Under the pieces are notes generated by a model, which worked only from the letters and a program-made list of their open reading frames with translations, made no database searches and had not been told where the DNA came from. Shown here piece after piece: positions 26,892 through 33,625 of a stretch of 64,000 nt of DNA. Position 1 is the first letter of the stretch. Each line of letters begins with the position of its first letter. The stretch comes from JAVBQG01 sp031549185 (GTDB lineage: Bacteria > Synergistota > Synergistia > Synergistales > Synergistaceae), in the NCBI GenBank assembly GCA_031549185.1, contig JAVBQG010000006.1:62001-126000 (forward strand). The letters run 5' to 3'. The position numbers and the translations under genes were made by a program.

Positions 26892-26971
26892 AATCACCCC
26901 AAAAATCACCCCTCCGTGTCACCTAAAATCACCCCTGGGGTGATTACAGCCCTCTCCGAAACCGCTAATTT
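26892..26971 (+). promoter_or_regulatory. AATCACCCC-box promoter module B
   Basis: Three exact boxes AATCACCCC at 26892, 26904 and 26927 (spacings 12 and 23), a degenerate box near 26917, and an inverted copy forming AATCACCCCTGGGGTGATT at 26927-26945. A -35-like ATTACA (26943-26948) and -10-like TAATTT (26966-26971) are 17 bases apart, box 1 lying 51 bases before the -35. It precedes the GLUG-repeat protein gene by 39 bases. Further upstream, from 26602, there is only AT-rich sequence including TTTTTCACTAAAATATATGA (26774-26793), also found upstream of module C. Confidence 0.72.
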
Positions 26972-27010
26972 ATATGAACAATTTTTTTAATTTGAGAGGG
27001 GATTGAAGGG

Positions 27011-29440
27011 ATGTTTGGAAGAAAAATGCCTCGCGGTGGATTTTTCGGCTTTGTTTTATGTACGGCGTTGTTGCTGGGCTTTGCGGGCGCGGCGTGCGCG
27101 CTGGATACGTGGGATGGGACGACTGGCACGGGTTTCACCGGTGGCGACGGAAGCCCAGGCGATCCCTATCAGATTGCGACCGGCGCGCAGCTCGCGTATA
27201 TGGCAAAACAGGTGCGCGATGACGCCACGAATTACAACGCCAAATCGTACAAACTCACGGACGACATCGACCTTGCGGGGCACGAATGGCCAATCGTCAT
27301 CGGATGGGGTTTCAGTGCGGAGTTCAAAGGCACTTTTGACGGAGACGACCATAAGATATTGAATTTCAGGTACACGGGAACCCATCCCAATGTGGGGCTT
27401 TTCGGATGGGTGGCAGGTGCCACGATAAAAAACGTGCACCTTGTGGGTGTGCATATTGCGCCGACGTACACCGGTGCAACACTGGATTACTATGTCGGCG
27501 GCATTGCGGGAGTCTCGGACACGGGGTCGACGATCGAGGGTTGCAGCGTGACGGGCAGCATCACGGGCGGCAATACGAACGCTATGACGAAGAATAGCGT
27601 GACGGGGGGCATCGCGGGTAATATCCGGGGCATCGTGACAGGCTGCAGCTTTATGGGGACGGTCACGGGCGGCAACGCGGCGGTGACGGGCAGCGATTCC
27701 TACACGGGAGGTATTGTCGGAACCGCCAACAACGCCGTGTCGGCCTGCAGCGCGGGAGGCAGCGTGGTGGGCGGAGATGGGAAACAGGCTTCCTATACGG
27801 GCGGCATTGCCGGATTTGTAAGTAACGCAAACGGCAAGATATCGAACTGCAGCTCCTCGAACAGCGTGGAGGGCGGGGATGGCGACAACACATCCCGCAC
27901 TGGCGGCGTAGCGGGGGAGGTCGAGTCCAATACCACGGCACCGGCAGTCGAGAAGAGCTATTCCTTCGGTTCGGTCAAAGATGGAACCGGCGGTACGATC
28001 TACACCGGGGGAGTCGTCGGTTGGGCGAGTAAGGCAATCAGCGGCTGCTACTGGAACACGACGGCGAATGCGGGCGGCATACCGCTGGCGGTAGTGGGTG
28101 TCGGGCATGATAACGCAGGAGGTGGACAGGAAGCCAACGCCGTGGGGTTGGCGGCGCCGAACGCTTTCGTCGAGGTCAACAAGGACAGCTTCGATAAAGA
28201 CGCAGGAGGGGAGTATTGGGGAGTAACAAATGGAGTTATTGCCGATCGATGGGGGATCGACACACCGGGCAGCGCGTGGTTCTACCCCACGTTCGACACC
28301 GGCCGCCCGAGGTTAAAGGCATTTTTCAACGCGGCGGGCACGCAGGTTTTGCCTCAGTTCGCATCCGCGTCGCTCACGCCGAACGCCGTCACCATCAAAG
28401 CGGGCGACCCCAACGCGACGGTCACCGTCTCCGTGCTCGACGGCCTGCCTTTCGCGATCTCGGGCGTCAGCCCGGCGACCGTCGGCGGCGTGAGCCTGTC
28501 GCATGCCGCCAAAACGGTCACCGTCACGCCCGGCGCGACGACCACGGCGGCGGGTCCCACGACGATCACGATCACGTATAGCGTCGACGACGGCACTGCG
28601 GCCACGGCGACGTTCAACCTGACCGTCCTTAACGGTTCCACCGGCGGCGGCGGTGGAGGCGGTGGCGGAAGCACGTCGTCCGACAAGACGGAGGTCTCCT
28701 CGGTCAAAGTCGTCATCGACGGCACCGAGCACACGGGTACAGCGCAGCCGGACGGCACGATCCTGATCACCGTCCCTGCTGGCACCGACATCTCGAACCT
28801 GACGCCGAGCATCGCGGTGTCGGCGGGAGCGACGTACACACCGAAGGGCCCGCACGACTTCACCAAGGGTCCGCTGGAGATCACCGTGACCGCGCAGGAC
28901 GGCACGACGAAGAAATATAAGATCGGCGTGGTCGTGCAGTCGCAACAACCGGTGGCGGGGACCTTCGTGAACCCCGCGCCGTCGGCCTGTACGGGCACCG
29001 CGACGCGGAACGCGGGCGGCACGTTCGACGTGGTCATCGGCATCCCCTTCGCCGCCGGCTTCGACCCGAGCACGATCCAGTACATCTCGGCGACGATCGC
29101 GGGCCTGAACAACCCGAGCTTCTTCTACACCGACGCGAACGGGGGCGACGTGTCCATCCCCACGCGCACGGCGAGTTCGCTGTTGAAGATCAAGGGCACG
29201 GCGGCGGACCCGTCGAAGGTCGTGATCACGAGCCTGCGCTTCTGGAAGAAGGGCGACGCGACGGAGTACTACCAGAACATCCCCGGCGGCCTCAAGCTCT
29301 CCGACATCATGGGCACGACGCCGAACCCGAATCCGTCGCCATCGAGCGGTGGTAGTGGCGGTGGCGGATGCGACGCGGGCGCGATGGGGTTGGCGGCACT
29401 GATGCTGGGCGGGCTGTATTTGCGGAAAAAGCGGGCGTAG
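27011..29440 (+). CDS. Large GLUG-repeat surface protein with Synergist-CTERM
   Basis: An 809-residue exported protein. Signal peptide at residues 1-30. Then a right-handed beta-helix-like region of about 320 residues built from GLUG-type repeats (GGIAGxVxx... GCSxTGSxxGG), introduced by DPYQIATGAQLAYMAKQV and TYKLTDDIDLAG-like strands. A beta-sandwich region with Thr/Val-rich strands follows (about 450-545), then a Gly/Ser linker and a DUF5018-like domain (KYKIGVVVQ end). A last beta domain precedes SSGGSGGGGCDAGAMG, a hydrophobic helix and LRKKRA, a Synergist-CTERM signal. GLUG proteins are often adhesins or secreted proteases, but no catalytic domain is seen. A paralogue lies at 30864. Confidence 0.9.
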   Translation: MFGRKMPRGGFFGFVLCTALLLGFAGAACALDTWDGTTGTGFTGGDGSPGDPYQIATGAQLAYMAKQVRDDATNYNAKSYKLTDDIDLAGHEWPIVIGWGFSAEFKGTFDGDDHKILNFRYTGTHPNVGLFGWVAGATIKNVHLVGVHIAPTYTGATLDYYVGGIAGVSDTGSTIEGCSVTGSITGGNTNAMTKNSVTGGIAGNIRGIVTGCSFMGTVTGGNAAVTGSDSYTGGIVGTANNAVSACSAGGSVVGGDGKQASYTGGIAGFVSNANGKISNCSSSNSVEGGDGDNTSRTGGVAGEVESNTTAPAVEKSYSFGSVKDGTGGTIYTGGVVGWASKAISGCYWNTTANAGGIPLAVVGVGHDNAGGGQEANAVGLAAPNAFVEVNKDSFDKDAGGEYWGVTNGVIADRWGIDTPGSAWFYPTFDTGRPRLKAFFNAAGTQVLPQFASASLTPNAVTIKAGDPNATVTVSVLDGLPFAISGVSPATVGGVSLSHAAKTVTVTPGATTTAAGPTTITITYSVDDGTAATATFNLTVLNGSTGGGGGGGGGSTSSDKTEVSSVKVVIDGTEHTGTAQPDGTILITVPAGTDISNLTPSIAVSAGATYTPKGPHDFTKGPLEITVTAQDGTTKKYKIGVVVQSQQPVAGTFVNPAPSACTGTATRNAGGTFDVVIGIPFAAGFDPSTIQYISATIAGLNNPSFFYTDANGGDVSIPTRTASSLLKIKGTAADPSKVVITSLRFWKKGDATEYYQNIPGGLKLSDIMGTTPNPNPSPSSGGSGGGGCDAGAMGLAALMLGGLYLRKKRA

Positions 29441-29510
29441 GACGCGCATTGCGCGTCCGGCCCCTGCGGTAATATCGGCGATAGGGGCGGACACATGAGT
29501 CCGCCCCTAC
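29437..29510. repeat. REP-like palindrome pair overlapping a stop codon (family 1)
   Basis: A GTAGGACGCGCAT-type palindrome whose TAG is the stop of the GLUG gene, then about 30 bases, then a second hairpin (GGGGCGGACACATGAGTCCGCCCC) ending CCCCTAC. The same unit follows the paralogous gene at 32852-32927. Confidence 0.78.
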
Positions 29511-29717
29511 TCCCCCTCGGCTGGCTTCGCGCGTCGATCCCCCTCCAGGGAGGGGGACGAGGATACTTCTCGTTGCATTATGTCTTGCCTCTTTAAAAGA
29601 TTTTCGGGAAACGGCTTCGGCGTAGCGACCGAAGAATCAAAAAAATCAATATCCTCCTCGTCCGCCCTCTTTCAGAGGGGGATCGACGCGCACAAAGCGC
29701 GTCGAGGGGGAGGCTCT
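29510..29717. repeat. Long imperfect palindromic element (family 2, copy 2)
   Basis: About 207 bases with the same layout as the copy at 23280: outer arms CTCCCCCTCGGCT and GTCGAGGGGGAGGCT, inner hairpins of C-run/G-run sequence, and a directional centre beginning GAGGATACTTCTCGTTGCAT. The nonamer GCGCGTCGA occurs at 29529-29537 and 29697-29705. These two copies are the apparent breakpoints of the deletion seen in the related element at 32928. Confidence 0.85.
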
Positions 29718-29718
29718 T

Positions 29719-29849
29719 AAGCACCCAACTTTCGGGTAGACCCCGTCGGAATCGCGCCGGTCCCGCCGACCTCCACTCGCGGGGCCGGCGACCGATTCCT
29801 CCCCAACCCGACGCGAGCGCCCCGCGATTTCGCGGGGCGCTCGCCGTGC
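29719..29849. repeat. 131-base direct repeat, copy 1, ending in hairpin
   Basis: Sequence starting AAGCACCCAACTTTCGGGTAG and ending in a strong stem (AGCGCCCCGCG / CGCGGGGCGCT at 29815-29841) is repeated, with about 85 percent identity by eye, at 32967-33098. It marks the right side of the duplicated GLUG block. The hairpin may end transcripts from both sides, though it lacks a T-run. Confidence 0.8.
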
Positions 29850-29864
29850 AGTCGTATAGATTTA

Positions 29865-30260
29865 TTATTCCTGCCAGTCTTCTATTCGCAATCCTTCTAC
29901 GCGCTCGAATTCTTTTATATTGTGAGTGACGAGCGTTACCTCACGAGCCCTTGCCTGTCCCGCTATCAAGACATCATATGGCCCGATGGGAGTTCCAGCG
30001 AAGGCAAGAGCGGCTCTGATTTCTCCAGAATATCTTGCATCCAGAGCGTTGAAATCCAAAATCTCGAACATGAGATCGTCGACCATGGCAATATTTTGAC
30101 GCTTGCCAGCGCTTTTAAACGCCCCATAAAACAGTTCGTGTAAAACAATAGACGATATGCATACCTGAGAAAGCTTATGCCTTCGCACTTTCCTGCCGAC
30201 AGGAGAATCGACATCCCGCAAAATCGCGATAACGGCATTTGTGTCCAGCAGGTATCGCAT
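29865..30260 (-). CDS. vapC: VapC-type PIN-domain toxin
   Basis: A 131-residue PIN-domain RNase. Acidic metal-binding residues are D6 (LLDTNAVIAIL), a Glu in SIVLHELFYGA and an Asp in PYDVLIAGQA, in the family order. VapC toxins cleave tRNA or rRNA when freed from antitoxin. The ATG overlaps the antitoxin stop by one base (TAATG). Codon use and GC are lower than in neighbours, fitting an acquired module. It sits between the two duplicated GLUG-gene blocks. Confidence 0.93.
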   Translation of the reverse strand: MRYLLDTNAVIAILRDVDSPVGRKVRRHKLSQVCISSIVLHELFYGAFKSAGKRQNIAMVDDLMFEILDFNALDARYSGEIRAALAFAGTPIGPYDVLIAGQARAREVTLVTHNIKEFERVEGLRIEDWQE

Positions 30261-30505
30261 TATTTGAACAACTCGTCCAGCGCGGGACGCTTTTGCTCTT
30301 GAGATTTTTCGTTCGCCGCGTCTGCAAAATCGTCATCCACGTGGCCGGCGAGGTTGTCCAGCCAAAGCCAGTCATCGACAATCGGCTCCAGAATAATCGC
30401 ATTGCCGCTCTGTCTCACGCTGACCTCGACTCCCGCCAAATGAAAATAATATGGAAGCTCGATAATCTGCCGCTCGCCGTCGTGTATCACTCTGGCCGTG
30501 TTCAC
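30260..30505 (-). CDS. vapB: VapB-type antitoxin
   Basis: About 81 residues with a swapped-hairpin AbrB-like N-terminus (NTARVIHDGERQIIELPYYFHLAGVEVSV) and the GNAIILEPIVDDW signature of VapB/MazE-like antitoxins, then a C-terminal toxin-binding tail (SQEQKRPALDELFK). I chose the GTG at 30505 because an AAAGGAG site lies about 10 bases upstream and this gives the usual short VapB start. An ATG at 30535 would place the ribosome site inside the gene. It should repress its own promoter with VapC. Confidence 0.85.
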   Translation of the reverse strand: MNTARVIHDGERQIIELPYYFHLAGVEVSVRQSGNAIILEPIVDDWLWLDNLAGHVDDDFADAANEKSQEQKRPALDELFK

Positions 30506-30745
30506 CTGAACCACGCTCCTTTCGGGACATGACAACCTTCCATACTATTATATCATCTGCATCAACTTGTCGATCGGCAATGGCAGAAGGCCCGCCGGTT
30601 TGCGCTCCGACCTCCGCGATTACGTCCGACGATGGCATCGAAACGTGACAAACAGCCCCTTTCATCACGAAAACATATGATTTTTTCACTGAAATATATG
30701 ACATTCGGCAACCTCGAAATAAATTATTCGTGAACGCGCGAGCGA

Positions 30746-30825
30746 ATCACCCCCGCAATCATCCCTTTCGCGCGCCAAATCACCCCTGTGGGGTGATTAC
30801 AGCCAACAAAAAAAGCGCTAATCTA
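30746..30825 (+). promoter_or_regulatory. AATCACCCC-box promoter module C
   Basis: Boxes AATCACCCC (30746), AATCATCCC (30758) and AATCACCCC (30779), spaced 12 and 21 bases, with an inverted copy making AATCACCCC-TGT-GGGGTGATT (30779-30799). The -35-like ATTACA (30797-30802) is 17 bases from -10-like TAATCT (30820-30825), and box 1 is 51 bases before the -35. It precedes the second GLUG gene. The stretch 30506-30745 holds the vapB promoter region and AT-rich sequence partly shared with the region upstream of module B. Confidence 0.72.
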
Positions 30826-30863
30826 CGCGGAGGATTATCAAGAAACAAAAGGGGGGAATCGGA

Positions 30864-32855
30864 ATGTTTTGGAGAAGGATACTTTGGAAAAGGGTACGAT
30901 GTGCTTTTTTTGCTTTGGCCGTTTGCGCGGCCCTGCTGTTCGGCTTTGCGGCCGGGGCGCAGGCGGCGGATCTGTGGGTGCTGGTGCCGATCGACACGAC
31001 GAGCAACACGGGCGACAGCGAGGCCGACGCGTACAAGATCGGCTCCCAGGGGCAGCTCGCGTGGCTCGCGAGCAAGGTAAACGGAGGGGAAGCCTACGGC
31101 GGAAAGTACTTCGAGCTCACGGGGGACATCGACCTGGGCGGCAAAGAGTGGACACCGATCGGAAAGGGCATGACCAGTACCTTCGACGGCAATTTCGACG
31201 GCAAGAACCATAAGATCCTGAACCTGAAATGCAACTCGGACGGCGAGCTTGTCGGGTTGTTCGGCATCATCCCGGATACGAGCAGCAAGATCAAAAACCT
31301 GCACCTGGTGAACGTCTCGATCGACTCGGCGTGCAGTGGCGCCGATACATCGGCAACCGGCGGCATCGCAGGCATTATGTTCGGCGAGATCGACAATTGC
31401 AGCGTGACCGGCAGCGTCGCGGGCGGCCAGTCGTCGTCGTTCTACAGCGACACCGGTGGCATCGTGGGCGTCGCGCACGGCTTCGTGACGAACTGTTTCG
31501 TCGGCGGCTCCGTAACAGGGGGCGACTCGACCGGCAACAACAGACCCTCCAGTACGGGGGGCATTGTGGGGAGGCTCGAAGGTCCGAATGCAGGCGTCGT
31601 CGGATGCAGCGTCGAAGCGGACGTAACGGGGGGCAATATCCCGGCGAGTAATGCCGGAGGCCACTCCAACGCCGGCGGCATTGCGGGATTGGATTACAGC
31701 GGCCATACGCCCAACATTTCGAACTGCTACGCCAGCGGCAACGTGACCGCCGGGCAGGGACAGGCCGGCTCCAACGCGGGCGGCATCGTGGGCCTGGTGT
31801 CGCTCCTCGACGCGAGCAAAACCGCGGTATCGAAGTGTTATTCGTTCGGGGCGGTCTCGTCCGTCTCGACGGGGGCGAAGCGCGCCGGCGGCGTGATCGG
31901 CCAGATGGACGACGACAAGGGCAAGGTCGCGGCCAGCTACTGGAACAAGAACGCGGCGGGACAGACGGCGGCGAAGGGCATCGCGAACGACACGCCCTCC
32001 GCACAGGAGCCGAACACCGTCGCATTGTCGGCGCCGGATTTCGCGAACAAGGACAAGTTCGACAGGGACGCGGACGGCAACGTATGGCCGGGGACAGGCA
32101 AATGGGACATCGGCAATTTCATGGCGAGCACGTGGATCTACCCCGCGTCCGACCACAGCCGCCCGAGGCTGCTGGCGTTTTTCGACGGCGGCGGGGCGGT
32201 CAAGCCGCAGTTTGTGTGGCCGACGCCGAACGCGGTCTCCGTCAGAGCGGGCGAGCCCGATAAGACGGTCGCCATCTCCGCGCTCGACTTCACGCCGGGA
32301 CAGATCTCCGTCACGGGGGCAACGCCTCTGAATCCGGTCGACGCCACGTTCACGTTCAGCGGCAACGTCCTCACCGTCAAGCCGAAGGCGACGACGGCCC
32401 TGGGGGCGACGAGCGTGACGGTGTCGTTCAAAGTCGGCGGCGCCGACCACTCCACGTCGTTCCGGCTCAACGTCTACGAGGGCGCCGTTGTGCCGCCTCC
32501 TTTGCCGACGCAAGTGGAGGTACCGGTGGCGACCCCGGCCGGAGGATCGTTCGCGGCGGCGGTGGACGTAACCCTTTCGTGCGCGACGGCGGGCGCGGAG
32601 ATCCGCTACACGCTCGACGGCAGCGCTCCAACCGCGGCCTCGACGCTCTACGCCGGCCCGATCAAGATCGACGCGACAAAAACGTTGAAGGCAATTGCCG
32701 TCAAAGCCGGTATGACGGACAGCGACGTGCTCACCCAAACCTACACAATCACGCCGGGTGGCGGTGGCGGTGGTGGCGGTGGCGGCTGCGACGCGGGGTT
32801 TGGGTTGTTCGCGTTGATACTGGGTGGGTTGTATCTACGGAGAAAGCGGGGGTAG
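30864..32855 (+). CDS. GLUG-repeat surface protein with chitobiase-like domain and Synergist-CTERM
   Basis: A 663-residue exported paralogue of the 27011 protein. Signal peptide at residues 1-34, then GLUG-type repeats to about residue 350 (GGIAGIMFGEIDNCSVTGSVAGG and similar) introduced by YKIGSQGQLAWLASKV. Next come a beta domain (about 450-545) and a CHB_HEX_C-like sandwich (VATPAGGSF ... IRYTLDGSAPTAASTLYAGPIKI ... TLKAIAVKAGMTDS), then GGGGGGGGGCDAGFGLF, a helix and LRRKRG as the Synergist-CTERM tail. The C-terminal domain differs from that of the paralogue, so the pair share helix and anchor but not the distal domain. Confidence 0.9.
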   Translation: MFWRRILWKRVRCAFFALAVCAALLFGFAAGAQAADLWVLVPIDTTSNTGDSEADAYKIGSQGQLAWLASKVNGGEAYGGKYFELTGDIDLGGKEWTPIGKGMTSTFDGNFDGKNHKILNLKCNSDGELVGLFGIIPDTSSKIKNLHLVNVSIDSACSGADTSATGGIAGIMFGEIDNCSVTGSVAGGQSSSFYSDTGGIVGVAHGFVTNCFVGGSVTGGDSTGNNRPSSTGGIVGRLEGPNAGVVGCSVEADVTGGNIPASNAGGHSNAGGIAGLDYSGHTPNISNCYASGNVTAGQGQAGSNAGGIVGLVSLLDASKTAVSKCYSFGAVSSVSTGAKRAGGVIGQMDDDKGKVAASYWNKNAAGQTAAKGIANDTPSAQEPNTVALSAPDFANKDKFDRDADGNVWPGTGKWDIGNFMASTWIYPASDHSRPRLLAFFDGGGAVKPQFVWPTPNAVSVRAGEPDKTVAISALDFTPGQISVTGATPLNPVDATFTFSGNVLTVKPKATTALGATSVTVSFKVGGADHSTSFRLNVYEGAVVPPPLPTQVEVPVATPAGGSFAAAVDVTLSCATAGAEIRYTLDGSAPTAASTLYAGPIKIDATKTLKAIAVKAGMTDSDVLTQTYTITPGGGGGGGGGGCDAGFGLFALILGGLYLRRKRG

Positions 32856-32927
32856 GGACGCGCATTGCGCGTCCGCCCCTGCGGTCATATCGGCGATAGC
32901 GGGCGGACACATGGGTCCGCCCCTACT
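32852..32927. repeat. REP-like palindrome pair overlapping a stop codon (family 1)
   Basis: Same arrangement as at 29437: the stop TAG of the GLUG gene lies in GTAGGGACGCGCAT, followed by a second hairpin (GGGCGGACACATGGGTCCGCCC) ending CCCCTAC. Confidence 0.78.
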
Positions 32928-32970
32928 CCCCGTCGGCTGGCTTCGCGCGTCGAGGGGGAGGCTCTCAAGC
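32928..32970. repeat. Internally deleted family-2 element
   Basis: Left end (TCCCCGTCGGCTGGCTTCGC) is joined directly to the right end (GCGTCGAGGGGGAGGCTC). Compared with the copy at 29510-29717, about 168 bases are missing, exactly between the two GCGCGTCGA nonamers of the complete copy. Confidence 0.8.
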
Positions 32971-33098
32971 ATTCAACTTTCGGGTAGACCCCCGTCGGAA
33001 TCGCGCCGGTCCCGCCAACCTCCACTCACGGAACCGGCGTCCGATTCCTCCTCAACCCGAAGCAAGCGCCCCGCGATTTCGCGGGGCGCTTGTGGTGC
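32967..33098. repeat. 131-base direct repeat, copy 2, ending in hairpin
   Basis: Second copy of the 29719-29849 sequence, with the terminal stem (AAGCGCCCCGCG / CGCGGGGCGCTT) at 33064-33091. It marks the right side of the second GLUG block. Confidence 0.8.
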
Positions 33099-33139
33099 GA
33101 GAAATATTATCGCGAAAGTCGCTCGACACCGCGATCACA

Positions 33140-33218
33140 AATCACCCCTAAAATCACCCCTTTTTCCGACAAAAATCACCCCAGGGATGACGACTTTTCC
33201 GAAAATAGACGCTAATTT
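33140..33218 (+). promoter_or_regulatory. AATCACCCC-box promoter module D
   Basis: Three exact boxes AATCACCCC at 33140, 33152 and 33174 (spacings 12 and 22). A weak -35-like ACGACT (33190-33195) is 17 bases before -10-like TAATTT (33213-33218), with box 1 50 bases upstream of the -35. It precedes the small LuxR gene by about 35 bases. Confidence 0.7.
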
Positions 33219-33253
33219 ATATGAGACGCAAGAGTACGAAAGGGAGGGGTTGC

Positions 33254-33595
33254 ATGAAGTGGCTCGATAGATTGACGATGACATCGAACCCGACAAAAAA
33301 CAAGGATTCGCCCGTAGGGACCTCGCCCCCCCAAAAAGCGGGGCGGCCGAAGAAAGCAGAGATGTCACAGAAGGATTCGACGAAAGAAGAGCGCCTGGCG
33401 AGCCTCACCCCGCGCGAACGCGAAGTTTTCGCCCTCCTGATGGAGGGCCTGACGATGCGGGAGAGCGCGGAGGAGCTGGGCGTCAAATTTACCACCGTCA
33501 ACTCGCACTGCAGCCATATCTACCGGAAGCTCGGCGTCAATAGCCGGGCGGAGTTCATCCTGCGCTACGCAATTCATCGAGATCGGGACAGATAG
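33254..33595 (+). CDS. Small LuxR-family DNA-binding protein
   Basis: A 113-residue protein. The first 45 residues are polar and disordered-looking and contain an AT-hook-like core (AGRPKKAE). Residues about 48-105 form a LuxR/GerE HTH (LTPREREVFALLMEGLTMRESAEELGVKFTTVNSHCSHIYRKLGVNSR). There is no receiver or ligand domain. The start at 33254 follows GGGAGGGG. It lies 30 bases before a CTERM protein gene and is driven by promoter module D, so it is a candidate autoregulated controller of the AATCACCCC regulon (inference). Confidence 0.87.
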   Translation: MKWLDRLTMTSNPTKNKDSPVGTSPPQKAGRPKKAEMSQKDSTKEERLASLTPREREVFALLMEGLTMRESAEELGVKFTTVNSHCSHIYRKLGVNSRAEFILRYAIHRDRDR

Positions 33596-33625
33596 CGTTA
33601 CATAAAATTAAGGAGAGTGTGGGAG

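Noticed and set aside
33140..33182. AATCACCCC arrays as CRISPR-like repeats
   Set aside because: Units are 9 bases with irregular short spacers, sit immediately before promoters, and no cas genes are near.
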